A stretch of 64,000 nucleotides of DNA. It comes from Burkholderiales bacterium. GTDB taxonomy: Bacteria > Pseudomonadota > Gammaproteobacteria > Burkholderiales > SG8-41. The notes under the pieces are model-generated. The model worked only from the letters and a program-made list of their open reading frames with translations, did not search any database and was not told the origin of the DNA. The DNA is taken from the NCBI GenBank assembly GCA_019634975.1, contig JAHCAI010000006.1, forward strand, positions 1 through 64,000, written 5' to 3'. This document shows positions 7,418-15,422 of the stretch, piece after piece. The position numbers and the translations under genes are program-made. Position 1 is the first letter of the stretch, and every line of letters starts with the position of its first letter.

Positions 7418-9151
7418 ATGACCGACACGCATTACGCCGCGCTGTGGCCGCGCGGCCCGCGCCAGGCGAAGGTGAAGCCGCTGGCGAAGCGCCTCGACAC
7501 GCTCGAAGGCAAGACCGTGGCCTGGCTGTGGGACTACGTGTTCCGCGGCGACGAGGTGTTCGAGCAGCTGGAGAACAGCCTGCGCGCGAAGTATCCCGGC
7601 GTGAAGTTTGTGCACTGGGAAGTTTTCGGCAACACCCACGGCAGCGACGAGCGCGCGGTGATCGCGGCGCTGCCGAAGAAGCTGCGCGAACTCGGGGCCG
7701 ACGCGGTCGTCTCCGGGATGGGGTGTTGAGGCAGCTGCACGCCCGCCGTGTTGCGGGCGAGTGTGGCGGCCGAAAATGCCGGCATTCCTTCGGCGACGCT
7801 GGTCTGTGAGAGTTTCATGACGCTGGCGAAGGCCGCGTCGCAGGGGCTGGGTTATCCGAACATCGCGGTGGCGCCGGTGCGCGGCCATCCGGGGCTGCAG
7901 AGCAAGGAAGAGCTGCAGCGCAATGTGCGCGAGCTGACGCTGGACGGCGTGCTCGACGCGCTGTTCAAGATGCCGGCGGCGAAGACGCTGGGCGGCGAGC
8001 CGGGTCCGCGCGAGGTGATCTGCAGCGGCAGCTTCGAGGACATCAACGACTATTTCATCGCGCATGAACTCTCCGACGGCCTGCCGGTGGTGCCGCCGAC
8101 GGTGGCGAAGGTCGAGGCTTTCCTGCGCTACACCGACCGCAAGGCCGAGGAGGTGCTGGGCGTGCTGCTGCCCGACAACCGCGCGGCGACGGTGTGGAGT
8201 GTCGCGGTCAACGGCGTGATGGCGGGCTGCCGGCCGGAGTACATGCCGGTGCTGGTGGCGCTGACGGAGGCGATGGCCGATCCGGCCTACGGCGTCGAGC
8301 ACAGCGGCAACACGCCGGGCGGTGAAACGCAGATCGTGATCAACGGCCCGATCATCAAGGAACTGGGTTTCAACTACACCCAGGGCGTGATGCGCGACGG
8401 CTTCCAGGCCAACACCACGGTGGGCCGCTTCTGGCGCCTGATGCTCCGCAATGTCGCCGGCTTCCTGCCGCACAAGAACGACAAGGCGACTTTCGGCAAC
8501 ACCTGGCGCGTTGTCATTGCGGAAAACGAGGACGTCGCCGCGAAAATCGGCTGGCCGCTGCACAGCGCGGAGTTCGGTTTCAAGCCCGGCGACAACGTGG
8601 TGTCGGTCGCGCGTTACACCGGCGGCAACCACATCTCCTCGGTGTCGGGCGCGACGCCGGAGGAACTGATGCCGTACATCGCCGACGCCGTCGCGCGCCA
8701 GTATTCCTGGCAGATCATGTTCAGCGTCGGCCAGGGTTATGACACGGTGCGCCCGTTGCTGCTGCTGTCGCCGATCATCGCCGAGACCATCGCTGCCGGC
8801 GGCTGGTCGAAGCAGCGTTTCAAGGAAGAACTGTTCAGGCAGGCGCGCATGACCGCGGCCGACTTCGAGCGCATGCTGCGCGACTGGACGCAGAAGCCGA
8901 CCTGGAACCTCGCCGAGGAGCATGCGGCGGGGCGCATCCCGAAAGTGTTCCACGAGTCCGACGATCCGCAGCGGCGGGTGCCGCTGGTGTGGCGGCCGGA
9001 GGATTTCCAGGTGGTTGTCACCGGCGATCTCGGCCGCAACAGCATTTATGTGCTGGCACATAACGGCGTGCTCGGTTTTCCGGTGGGCAAGCAAATCGGT
9101 TTGCCGAAGAACTGGGCTGTATTGCCGAAAGGACGCAAACCCCATGGATAA
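7418..9151 (+). CDS. UGSC-type selenoprotein fused to a large conserved domain; Sec at TGA 7727-7729
   Basis: A 577-residue product if the in-frame TGA at 7727-7729 is read as selenocysteine 104. The frame is open on both sides of that codon and TGA is followed by GGC AGC TGC, giving C-U-G-S-C-T-P-A. U104/C107 would form a UxxC redox pair. A SECIS-like hairpin follows. The continuation (AGIPSATLV, then IAVAPVRGHPG) resembles the Sec segment of glycine reductase GrdB as I recall it. Residues about 200-577 form a second domain with DGLPVVPPT, MAGCRPEYMPV and INGPI, homologous to the gene at 10877 and to the C-terminal part of 30802. Start ATG 7418 has GGAGG at 7407-7411. The substrate is unknown. 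The last 8 bases overlap the CinA-like gene. The alternatives, a pseudogene or two genes, fit less well. Confidence 0.85.
7730..7758 (+). promoter_or_regulatory. bacterial SECIS-like hairpin after Sec codon 1
   Basis: Beginning 11 nt after the TGA, GCCCGC (7741-7746) pairs perfectly with GCGGGC (7753-7758) around the loop CGTGTT. The loop G at 7748 is 19 nt past the TGA, within the spacing typical of bacterial SECIS elements, and the loop carries G-U as in known SelB-binding loops. It lies inside the coding frame. Confidence 0.78.
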
Positions 9152-9632
9152 ACTGCTGCCCCATGCCGAGCGCGCGATTGCCGCGCTGAAAGCGAAGAAC
9201 CAGACCATCGCCGTGGCCGAATCCTCGGCCGGCGGCCTGATCACCGCGGCGCTGCTCGCGGTGCCCGGCGCCTCGGCCTGTGTGCGCGGTGGCGTGGTGA
9301 TCTACACCTACGAGATGCGCCGCGCGATCCTCGGCATCAGTGACGCGGAAATGCAGGGCTTCACACCCTCGACCGAAACCTATGCGCTGCTGAAGGCGCG
9401 GCGGCTGCGCGAGCGCGTGAAAACCGACTGGACGCTCGCCGAGACCGGCGCCACCGGCCCGACGGGCAGCCGTTACGGCTATCCGCCGGGGCATGCCTGT
9501 TTCGCCGTGGCCGGCCCCGGCGGCGAGCGTGCGACCACGCTGGAAACCGGCGAGTCGGACCGATTGGACAACATGCAGGCCTTTGCGGCCGCTGCGCTCG
9601 ATTTCCTGACAGAGACGGTTGCGGGGGGCTGA
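9144..9632 (+). CDS. CinA C-terminal-domain protein (PncC-like amidase family)
   Basis: A 162-residue stand-alone CinA C-terminal domain. AVAESSAGGLITAALLAVPGAS holds the Ser-rich active-site loop of nicotinamide-nucleotide amidases (PncC), and ETGATGPTGSRYG the second conserved loop. PncC converts NMN to nicotinate mononucleotide. This protein is a divergent member, so the activity is tentative. The ATG at 9144 overlaps the last 8 bases of selenoprotein gene 1, indicating translational coupling and a possible role in the same pathway. Confidence 0.75.
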   Translation: MDKLLPHAERAIAALKAKNQTIAVAESSAGGLITAALLAVPGASACVRGGVVIYTYEMRRAILGISDAEMQGFTPSTETYALLKARRLRERVKTDWTLAETGATGPTGSRYGYPPGHACFAVAGPGGERATTLETGESDRLDNMQAFAAAALDFLTETVAGG

Positions 9633-9650
9633 GTCAGCCGTCCATCGCTG

Positions 9651-10703
9651 TCATTCCTTCCACAGGGCGTCGACTTCGATCTCCGGTGCGATCCTGAGCA
9701 GTGCTTCGCGTCCCTGCTTCGCGCGGCTGCGCCAGCCGCGACCGCGGCTGACCAGGTCGCGCCAGGCATTGTTGAACACCCGGGCCTGTCCGTTCTGCAG
9801 GAACCAGGCCGCGAGTGCCGCGGTCTGCAGCAGGTCCTTGTTTGCCTTTGCGCGCTGTGAGATCGGACGTTCGCCATAAACCACAAGCTTGTGTATGGCA
9901 TAACGCTCGGGCACCGGCAGATTCACCGTGCATGCCCCGGTGCGGCCGAAGACACAGGCCTGGGTCAGGTCCTCCAGTGCAAACTCCATGAACTTCAGCG
10001 GCTCAAGCGCGACTTTCAGCATGGGGATGCGCACCGGCTTTGTGCTGCGGCCGCGGGTAGTCAGGAAATCCACGCGCAATTCAGCATCTGCCGGATTGCG
10101 ATACTGGCTGCCGATCGAGCCATCGAGTTCGGTGATTGGCAGCAGGCCCATTTCGAGGGATTGCAGCGCGTCGTGTACGTCCACCTCAAGGTCCGCCTGC
10201 ATCGCGACAGATACGTTGTTGCCGGCATGGGCGAGATCGACGTCGAGCGTGCTGGAGGCGTCCCGCCAGCGCACGCCGAGCAGATTGCCGTAAGCGATGA
10301 AGGCATGGGTGCCGACCAGCAGTGCGCCCGCACGAAACAGGCCGTACTCGGCGAGCCGCTTGATGACGCGAAAATGTTTTGGCGCCATCGGCGTGCAGCC
10401 GAGGTTGATCGCGGCAAGTGCTTGCGGTGCCAGTGCCTTCGGATTGCGCTCGCGGCGGAAGCGTTCGACCAGAGCGCGTACCTGCGGGTTGTCGGGACCG
10501 ACGTAGATGACCCTCGTGCGTTCGGCGCCAGCTTCTCGCCAGGAGAAGTACCAATAATCCTTGCCTTTGCGCGATAGTTTCTGGAAGCTGCCGGACAGAC
10601 CGGCCAGCGCGTGTTCAATTTCGAAAACGCGTGTGCGTTCGGCCAGCTCGGCATACGCCGTTTGCGCGGGCAGGGGCAATTCGGTATGACGTGGATCAAC
10701 CAT
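9651..10703 (-). CDS. GSU2403-type nucleotidyltransferase-fold protein
   Basis: A 350-residue protein. The segment GALLVGTHAFIAYGNLLGVRW followed by TLDVDLA (about residues 130-160) has the pattern of a nucleotidyltransferase fold, with a G-hA-[YF] strand and a downstream D-x-D. It resembles the uncharacterised NTP_transf_8 / GSU2403 family and more distantly AbiEii-like proteins. The middle has RVDFLTTRGRS, a likely third acidic strand. Its biological role is not known. It is transcribed opposite to its neighbours, and a strong palindrome directly upstream (10718-10748) suggests regulation of its own promoter. Confidence 0.6.
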   Translation of the reverse strand: MVDPRHTELPLPAQTAYAELAERTRVFEIEHALAGLSGSFQKLSRKGKDYWYFSWREAGAERTRVIYVGPDNPQVRALVERFRRERNPKALAPQALAAINLGCTPMAPKHFRVIKRLAEYGLFRAGALLVGTHAFIAYGNLLGVRWRDASSTLDVDLAHAGNNVSVAMQADLEVDVHDALQSLEMGLLPITELDGSIGSQYRNPADAELRVDFLTTRGRSTKPVRIPMLKVALEPLKFMEFALEDLTQACVFGRTGACTVNLPVPERYAIHKLVVYGERPISQRAKANKDLLQTAALAAWFLQNGQARVFNNAWRDLVSRGRGWRSRAKQGREALLRIAPEIEVDALWKE

Positions 10704-10717
10704 CGGCGGCTCCCGGA

Positions 10718-10748
10718 TTGCTAGACATTATTCCAAAACGTCTAGCAA
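10718..10748. promoter_or_regulatory. perfect palindromic operator candidate
   Basis: TTGCTAGAC (10718-10726) and GTCTAGCAA (10740-10748) form a perfect 9-bp inverted repeat with a 13-bp AT-rich spacer. It is centred 30 bp upstream of the start of the nucleotidyltransferase-fold gene, where a repressor or the gene product could bind. There is no T-run, and its position before rather than after a gene argues against a terminator. Confidence 0.55.
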
Positions 10749-10857
10749 CTGACAAGCATGCAGCAATCATTTCGGCACCGGATGGTTGTGTTTAACTGTA
10801 TGTTTTCAAATAATTTTTACTTATTTCGTGGAAGAGGCTGGGCGCGGCCGGCTCGCG

Positions 10858-10877
10858 TGGCCGGTAAAATCCGGCCA
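10858..10877 (+). promoter_or_regulatory. hairpin abutting the start codon of the UGSC partner gene
   Basis: TGGCCGG (10858-10864) and CCGGCCA (10871-10877) pair perfectly around TAAAAT. The right arm includes the A of the ATG at 10877. No Shine-Dalgarno sequence is visible upstream, so this stem could mask translation initiation. Confidence 0.4.
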
Positions 10878-11920
10878 TGGACAGTCTCCCGAAGTTCTCC
10901 AGCGAGATTCACGAAGTCGCTGACGCGACTGAAGCCAACGAGCTCTACCAGCGCAACGGCTGGACCGACGGCCTGCCGATCGTGCCGCCGACCGAGGCGG
11001 CGGTAGCGCGCTTTCTGGATGCGGCAAAGCTTGCCCCGGATGCGGTGATCGGCATCGAGCCGGTGCGCCGTCGCAGCATCACGGCTGAAAAGGTGGCGAT
11101 TGCCGCGGTGATGGCGGGTTGCCTGCCGGAATACCTGCCGGTGGTGGTGGCGGTGGTGAAGGCGATGTGCCAGCCCGAGTACGCGCTGCACGGCAGCACC
11201 GCCAGCACTGGCGGCAGCGCGCCTTTCATCGTCGTCAACGGCCCCGTGCGCCGGGCGATCGGCATGAATGCGACCCACAATGTGCTGGCCAACGCCTCGC
11301 GTGCCAATGCCAGCATTGGCCGCAGCATCCGCCTGATCCTGCTCAATGTGCTGGGCGGCATTCCCGGCCAGCTCGACCGCTCGACGCTGGGCCATCCCGG
11401 CAAGTTCACTTTCTGCATCGCCGAAGACGAGGAGGATTCGCCTTGGCTGCCGCTGGCAGTTGAACGCGGCGTGCCGGCCGGCACCTCAGCGGTGACGGCT
11501 CTGCAGGTGGAGTCGCCGCTGCAGATCATGAACGAATGGACCCACGATCCGAAGGAAATCTGCGACACCTATGCCGCGGCGATGCGCAGCAACATGCTGC
11601 TGTACTCGATCTGGGAGGGCAATTACGCGGTCGTCATTCCGAAGCAGCACCGCGAGATTTTTGCCGCGGCGGGCTGGAGCAAGCAGAACATCCGCGACTA
11701 CGTTTATGAAAAGGCGCGAGTGAAGCGCGGCGAATGGCGCGGCGTCGGCAAGGCCGCGGTGGCCGGGCGCAAGGACGAGGACAAGGTCTATTGCGCACTG
11801 CGCTCACCCGACGACCTGCTGGTTATTGCCGCCGGCGGCCCGGCCGGCGGTTTTGCCGCGATCCTGCCGCCCTGGTACGGCAAGAAGTCGCTGGCGGTGA
11901 CGATGCCGGTCGGCGCGTGA
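10877..11920 (+). CDS. stand-alone homologue of the selenoprotein C-terminal domain
   Basis: A 347-residue protein of unknown function, homologous over its length to the C-terminal halves of the selenoproteins at 7418 and 30802. Shared signatures are DGLPIVPPT (31-39), VMAGCLPEYLPV (78-89, with Cys82), VVNGPVRRAIG and ASIGRSIRLILLNVLGG. No signal peptide or membrane segment is visible. Because the same domain is covalently fused to a UGSC Sec domain in two other genes here, and a separate UGSC gene follows 158 bp downstream, it most likely works with selenoprotein 2 as its partner subunit. The reaction is unknown. Confidence 0.8.
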   Translation: MDSLPKFSSEIHEVADATEANELYQRNGWTDGLPIVPPTEAAVARFLDAAKLAPDAVIGIEPVRRRSITAEKVAIAAVMAGCLPEYLPVVVAVVKAMCQPEYALHGSTASTGGSAPFIVVNGPVRRAIGMNATHNVLANASRANASIGRSIRLILLNVLGGIPGQLDRSTLGHPGKFTFCIAEDEEDSPWLPLAVERGVPAGTSAVTALQVESPLQIMNEWTHDPKEICDTYAAAMRSNMLLYSIWEGNYAVVIPKQHREIFAAAGWSKQNIRDYVYEKARVKRGEWRGVGKAAVAGRKDEDKVYCALRSPDDLLVIAAGGPAGGFAAILPPWYGKKSLAVTMPVGA

Positions 11921-11970
11921 TCCGTGCTCGGCGGGCCTCGCATAAGGAATGAAGGCCAACGGTTTTGCTT

Positions 11971-12035
11971 CGTCATTCCGGCGGACGCCGGAATCCAGAA
12001 CAGCCCCCTGGGTTCCTGCTTTCGCAGGAACGACG
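11971..12035. repeat. palindromic intergenic repeat (GTCATTCCGG type)
   Basis: Two adjacent hairpins lie here: TTCCGGC/GCCGGAA in the left half and TTCCTGC/GCAGGAA in the right. The outer ends CGTCATTCC (11971-11979) and GGAACGACG (12027-12035) are inverted with one mismatch. It is related to the element at 7243-7337 and separates the two genes of UGSC locus 2. Confidence 0.75.
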
Positions 12036-12078
12036 ATCATGGCTTGTGGTGTTATGCGGCAACTGACAGGAGGAAACC

Positions 12079-12609
12079 ATGACGCTGAGAGTCCTTGACC
12101 CCACGCAATCCGCCCACGGCGAGGCGCTGCGCCTTGCGCCGCCGCTGGCATCCCTGGAAGGCGCGGTGGTCGGCATGATCGACAACGCCAAGATCGGCAC
12201 CGGACGCCTGTTCGACTTCATCGAGGAGATCCTGAAGAAGGAGCACCGCGTGCGCGAATGCATCCGCCGGCGCAAGCCCGATGCCTCGCGCCCGGTGCCG
12301 GAGACCATGCTGATGGAGCTGCGCGGCGCGGATGCCATCCTCGCCGCCACCGGCGACTGAGGCAGCTGCTCGTCGTGCAGTCTGCACGACGCCATCGAAT
12401 CCGAACGGCTCGGCATTCCCGCGGTCGCGATCATGACCGACCGCTTCGTCGCCACCGCGAGAGCGGTGGCCGGCGTCAACGGCCTGAAGGATTATCCCTT
12501 CGCGGTGATCGCTCACCCGATCGCCAATAACGACGACGCAGCACTGCGGGAGAAGGCGCGCATCGCGGTCGATGCGATCGTGCCGATGCTGATGCAGCGC
12601 GCGGGCTGA
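12079..12609 (+). CDS. stand-alone UGSC-type selenoprotein; Sec at TGA 12358-12360
   Basis: A 176-residue product if TGA 12358-12360 encodes Sec94; the frame then stays open to TGA 12607-12609. The codons after it give U-G-S-C-S-S-C, so U94/C97 form a UxxC pair with an extra Cys at 100. The flanks follow the same plan as the other two UGSC proteins: an N-terminal half ending in a strand (ADAILAATGD), Sec, a helix, then RLGIPAVAIM and YPFAVIAHPIAN. AGGAGG lies 5 nt before the ATG. A perfect hairpin follows the Sec codon. Its probable partner is the gene at 10877. Read conventionally, the protein would stop at 93 residues just before its redox motif, which makes no functional sense. Confidence 0.85.
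12361..12390 (+). promoter_or_regulatory. bacterial SECIS-like hairpin after Sec codon 2
   Basis: GTCGTGCA (12372-12379) pairs perfectly with TGCACGAC (12383-12390) around loop GTC. Opening the top A-T pair gives AGTCT, close to the E. coli fdhF apical loop as I recall it. The loop G at 12380 is 20 nt past the TGA. Confidence 0.8.
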
Positions 12610-12637
12610 GCGGCGGTCTTTCGCACGCGCAGCGGGC

Positions 12638-12668
12638 AATAAAAAGGGCAGACCCTGCGGCCTGCCCT
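12638..12668 (-). terminator. rho-independent terminator of the Bug receptor gene
   Basis: On the minus strand AGGGCAG and CTGCCCT (12662-12668 and 12645-12651) form a 7-bp stem around a 10-nt loop, followed by a run of T with one A. It lies just after the stop of the gene at 12688-13671. Confidence 0.75.
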
Positions 12669-12687
12669 GACCAGCCGGGCATCCGGA

Positions 12688-13671
12688 TTATTCGGCCGTG
12701 ATGCCGGCTTCCTTGATCACCCTGGCGTACTTGGTCTTTTCCGACTTTATGAAGGCCGCAAATTCCTTCGGCGTGTTGCCGACGGGTATGGCGCCCTGCT
12801 TGGTCAGCGCAGCCTTCATGTCGGCCGAATGCGTGGCCCTGACCGTTTCGGCGGCCAGTTTGTCCAGCACCTTCGGCGGCAGGCCGGCCGGCGCGACCAA
12901 GCCGTACCAGGCGGCCGACTCGTAACCCGGCACGCCCGATTCCGCCACCGTGGGCACCTCGGGTGCGACATCGAGGCGCTTGGCGGTGCTCACCGCAAGC
13001 GCCCGTACCTTGCCGGACTTCGCGTGCGGCAGCACGGTCAGCGCGGTGGTCATGGTCATGTCGACATGACCGGCAACGACATCGAGCAGTCCCTGGTTGC
13101 CGCCCTTGTACGGGATGTGGTTCATCTTGATCTTGGCCATGTAAGCGAGTAGTTCGGTGGCGAGATGCTGCGAGGAGCCGATGCCGCCGGTGGCGTAATT
13201 GACCGGTTTCTGCCCTTTGGCCAGTGCAACCAGCTCGCGGATATTGGCTGCCTTCACCGAAGGATGCACGGCGATGATCTGCGGCAGTATCGCGGTCAGG
13301 CTGACCGCGGTGAAGGCCTTGTCGGCGTTGTAGGGCAGGTTCTTCCGCAGCAGCGGATTGATTGCATGGCCGATCGCGACGAACATCAGCGTGTGTCCGT
13401 CCGGTGCAGACTTTGCGGCGATGTCGGCGGCGACCACGCCGTTGGCGCCCGGCCGGTTGTCGGCGACGACCTGCTGGCCCCAGGCCTCGGTCAGCTTCTG
13501 GCCGATCATGCGCGCGAGGATGTCGGTGGATCCGCCGGGCGTGAAGGGCACGAGGATGCGGATCGGCTTGTCGGGATAGCTGTTGGCGGATGCGGGCAGC
13601 GTGACCGCGAAAGTGATTAGCGCCGCGGCGGCGATGGAGATATGTTTCAAGGGCTTGCTCCTGTTGTTCAT
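12688..13671 (-). CDS. Bug-family (TctC-like) periplasmic solute receptor
   Basis: A 327-residue Bug protein. A signal peptide of about 29 residues ends in ASA-N. It is followed by YPDKPIRILVPFTPGGSTDI and DNRPGANGVVAADIAAKS, the family's ligand-loop signatures, and by the conserved HIPYKGGNQGLLDVVAGHVDM segment. No TctAB genes adjoin it. It is followed 12 bases upstream by the stop of a TauD-like gene on the same strand, so the two may be cotranscribed and the receptor may supply that enzyme's substrate. A clear terminator follows it. Confidence 0.92.
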   Translation of the reverse strand: MNNRSKPLKHISIAAAALITFAVTLPASANSYPDKPIRILVPFTPGGSTDILARMIGQKLTEAWGQQVVADNRPGANGVVAADIAAKSAPDGHTLMFVAIGHAINPLLRKNLPYNADKAFTAVSLTAILPQIIAVHPSVKAANIRELVALAKGQKPVNYATGGIGSSQHLATELLAYMAKIKMNHIPYKGGNQGLLDVVAGHVDMTMTTALTVLPHAKSGKVRALAVSTAKRLDVAPEVPTVAESGVPGYESAAWYGLVAPAGLPPKVLDKLAAETVRATHSADMKAALTKQGAIPVGNTPKEFAAFIKSEKTKYARVIKEAGITAE

Positions 13672-13683
13672 TCGGTCGGGTAG

Positions 13684-14547
13684 TCAGGCGGCGGCAATGT
13701 AGCCCGAGGGCGTGCCGAGCACGGTCGTGCGCTCCATGTGGCGCAACTGTGTTTCATCGAAATCGCCCAGCGCCTGGTGCAGCGTGCAGCGGTTGTCCCA
13801 GACCAGCAGGTCGTTCTCGCGCCACTGTTGGCGGAACACGAACTCGGGCCGGGTGGCGTGCCGGTTCAGGTAGTCGATCAAGGGCTTGCTTTCCTCTTCG
13901 GTCATGCCGTCGAAACGCTTGACCTTTTCGCCGAGGTAGAGGGCCTTGCGGCCGGTTTCGGGATGCACGCGCACCACCGGCTGTGCGATCGGCGGATTGA
14001 GCTTCATGACCTCAGCGCGGCGCGCCTCGCCGGCATCGGCAACATTGATTTTGCGCGTGCCGGAGAGATGGATGCCGTGCAGATCGGCGATCAGCTTCTT
14101 CATGCCCTCGGACAGCGTGTCGTAGGCGAGGTACATGTTGGCGAACAGGGTGTCGCCGCCGACCTCGGGCAGGTTATAGCAGCGGAGCAGGGAACCGAGT
14201 GCGGGGCGCGTGGTGTATGACATGTCGGTGTGCCAGGAACGGCCGGTATAGCGCGACTCGGACGGGGTGCCGTCAGGATTCGGACGGTTGGTGACCAGCA
14301 GGATTTCCGGGTAGTCCGGATGGCGGTCACGCGGCAAGGATGCATGATCGTCGAGCTCGCCAAAACGGCGGCTGAATTCGATGTGTTGCTCGCGGCTGAT
14401 GTCCTGGTTGCGGAACAGCAGGATGCCGTATTGCAGGAAGGCGCTGTAAATTTCACCGAATGTGCTTTCGCTCATCGGCTTTCTCAAGTCGAGGTCACAG
14501 ACTTCGACACCCAGCGCATTCGAAAGGCGGCGCAGTTTAAGGGCCAT
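13684..14547 (-). CDS. TauD/TfdA-family Fe(II)/2-oxoglutarate dioxygenase
   Basis: A 287-residue enzyme. The facial triad is complete: His106 and Asp108 in SWHTDMSY and the distal His in RCTLHQALGDFD. The 2-oxoglutarate-contacting Arg is probably in the RHMERTTVLG segment near the C-terminus. TauD/TfdA enzymes hydroxylate sulfonates, phenoxyacetates and other carboxylates; the substrate is unknown. The start ATG at 14547 has GGAGG 8 nt upstream. The gene lies just upstream of the Bug receptor on the same strand, 12 bp apart. Confidence 0.9.
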   Translation of the reverse strand: MALKLRRLSNALGVEVCDLDLRKPMSESTFGEIYSAFLQYGILLFRNQDISREQHIEFSRRFGELDDHASLPRDRHPDYPEILLVTNRPNPDGTPSESRYTGRSWHTDMSYTTRPALGSLLRCYNLPEVGGDTLFANMYLAYDTLSEGMKKLIADLHGIHLSGTRKINVADAGEARRAEVMKLNPPIAQPVVRVHPETGRKALYLGEKVKRFDGMTEEESKPLIDYLNRHATRPEFVFRQQWRENDLLVWDNRCTLHQALGDFDETQLRHMERTTVLGTPSGYIAAA

Positions 14548-14658
14548 GGGATTTTCCTCCGGGACGGCTGTTGCGGACCGGAAGAGTATTCCACAAAGCG
14601 GCTTGATATCATCGGCGGATGCCACATCGTGTAAACCGCTGACTGCCGAGGACGTCCC

Positions 14659-15411
14659 GTGAATTCTTCCGAACCCCGATTGACCGGAAAAATCGCCCGC
14701 GAGCGTATCGTCATGATCGACATTCCCCGGCCGGACAAATCCGTCATCGAGGCTTTCCTCGCGCTGACCGACCTCGCAGGCACGGTGTCGGACGCGATGG
14801 ACGAGCTGGGCATCCACGGCGCGATTCCGGCGGCGAGGCTGCAGCCGATGCTGCCGGGCGCGCGCATGGTCGGGCCGGCGATCACGGTGCGCAACATCAT
14901 GCAGGCGACGCCGCCGACGCTGGGCGCGCAGGCACGCCAGTCGAAGCAGGCCGACATCGAGGCGCACAACCTGGCGAGGCCCGGCGACGTGCTGGTGATC
15001 GAGGGCGTCGAGCACATCTCCAGCCTCGGCGGCAATTCGGCGAACGTCGGCAAGCGTCAGGGCGAGGCCGGCGCCATCGTCGATGGCGCGACGCGCGACG
15101 TCGCCACCGCGCGCGGCATCGGTTATCCGGTCTGGGCGCGCGGCGTCAGCCTGATGACCGGCAAGTGGCGTGTCGAAACCGTGGCGATCAACGGTCCGGT
15201 GCAGATCTGCGGCGTGCCGGTGAATGCCGGCGACCTCGCGGTGGCCGACGACAACGGCGTGTGTTTCATCCCGCGCGCGCGCATTGCCGAAGTGCTGGCG
15301 CGGGCGCAGGCGCTGTCGGCGGGCGAGGAGGAACGCAACCGCGACGTCGCCGCCGGCATGAGCGTGGTCGAGGTCGCGAACAAGGCCTACTTCAGGAAGA
15401 TCGGCAGCTGA
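14659..15411 (+). CDS. RraA-like / HMG aldolase family protein
   Basis: A 250-residue protein of the RraA-like fold that includes 4-hydroxy-4-methyl-2-oxoglutarate aldolases. [20 protein letters not shown] followed by ATRDV contains the family's phosphate/metal loop and the R-D pair used by class II pyruvate aldolases. Its similarity to RraA, the RNase E inhibitor, is structural; a catabolic aldolase or decarboxylase fits this catabolic neighbourhood better. Translation probably begins at GTG 14659. It is followed 11 bp later by the degenerate TauD-like gene on the same strand. Confidence 0.82.
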   Translation: MNSSEPRLTGKIARERIVMIDIPRPDKSVIEAFLALTDLAGTVSDAMDELGIHGAIPAARLQPMLPGARMVGPAITVRNIMQATPPTLGAQARQSKQADIEAHNLARPGDVLVIEGVEHISSLGGNSANVGKRQGEAGAIVDGATRDVATARGIGYPVWARGVSLMTGKWRVETVAINGPVQICGVPVNAGDLAVADDNGVCFIPRARIAEVLARAQALSAGEEERNRDVAAGMSVVEVANKAYFRKIGS

Positions 15412-15422
15412 AGCGGCGAGGC

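Noticed and set aside
7397..9151. Reading 7418-7729 and 7748-9151 as two genes or as a nonsense-mutated pseudogene
   Set aside because: Both halves are in the same frame, the TGA is followed by Gly-Ser-Cys and a hairpin, and two other genes in the window repeat the same arrangement.
7358..9244. 628-codon minus-strand open frame opposite selenoprotein 1
   Set aside because: The translation is Arg/His-rich with no fold signature. It exists because the coding strand has strong third-position GC bias.
9626..9650. Terminator at GGCTGAGTCAGCC after the CinA-like gene
   Set aside because: The stem has only a 1-nt loop and no T-run; it overlaps the stop codon and is more likely chance symmetry.
10790..10830. 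Further copy of the AT-rich element near 10800
   Set aside because: It contains CAAATAATTTTTACTTAT but with altered spacing between the core halves, so it does not fit the consensus.
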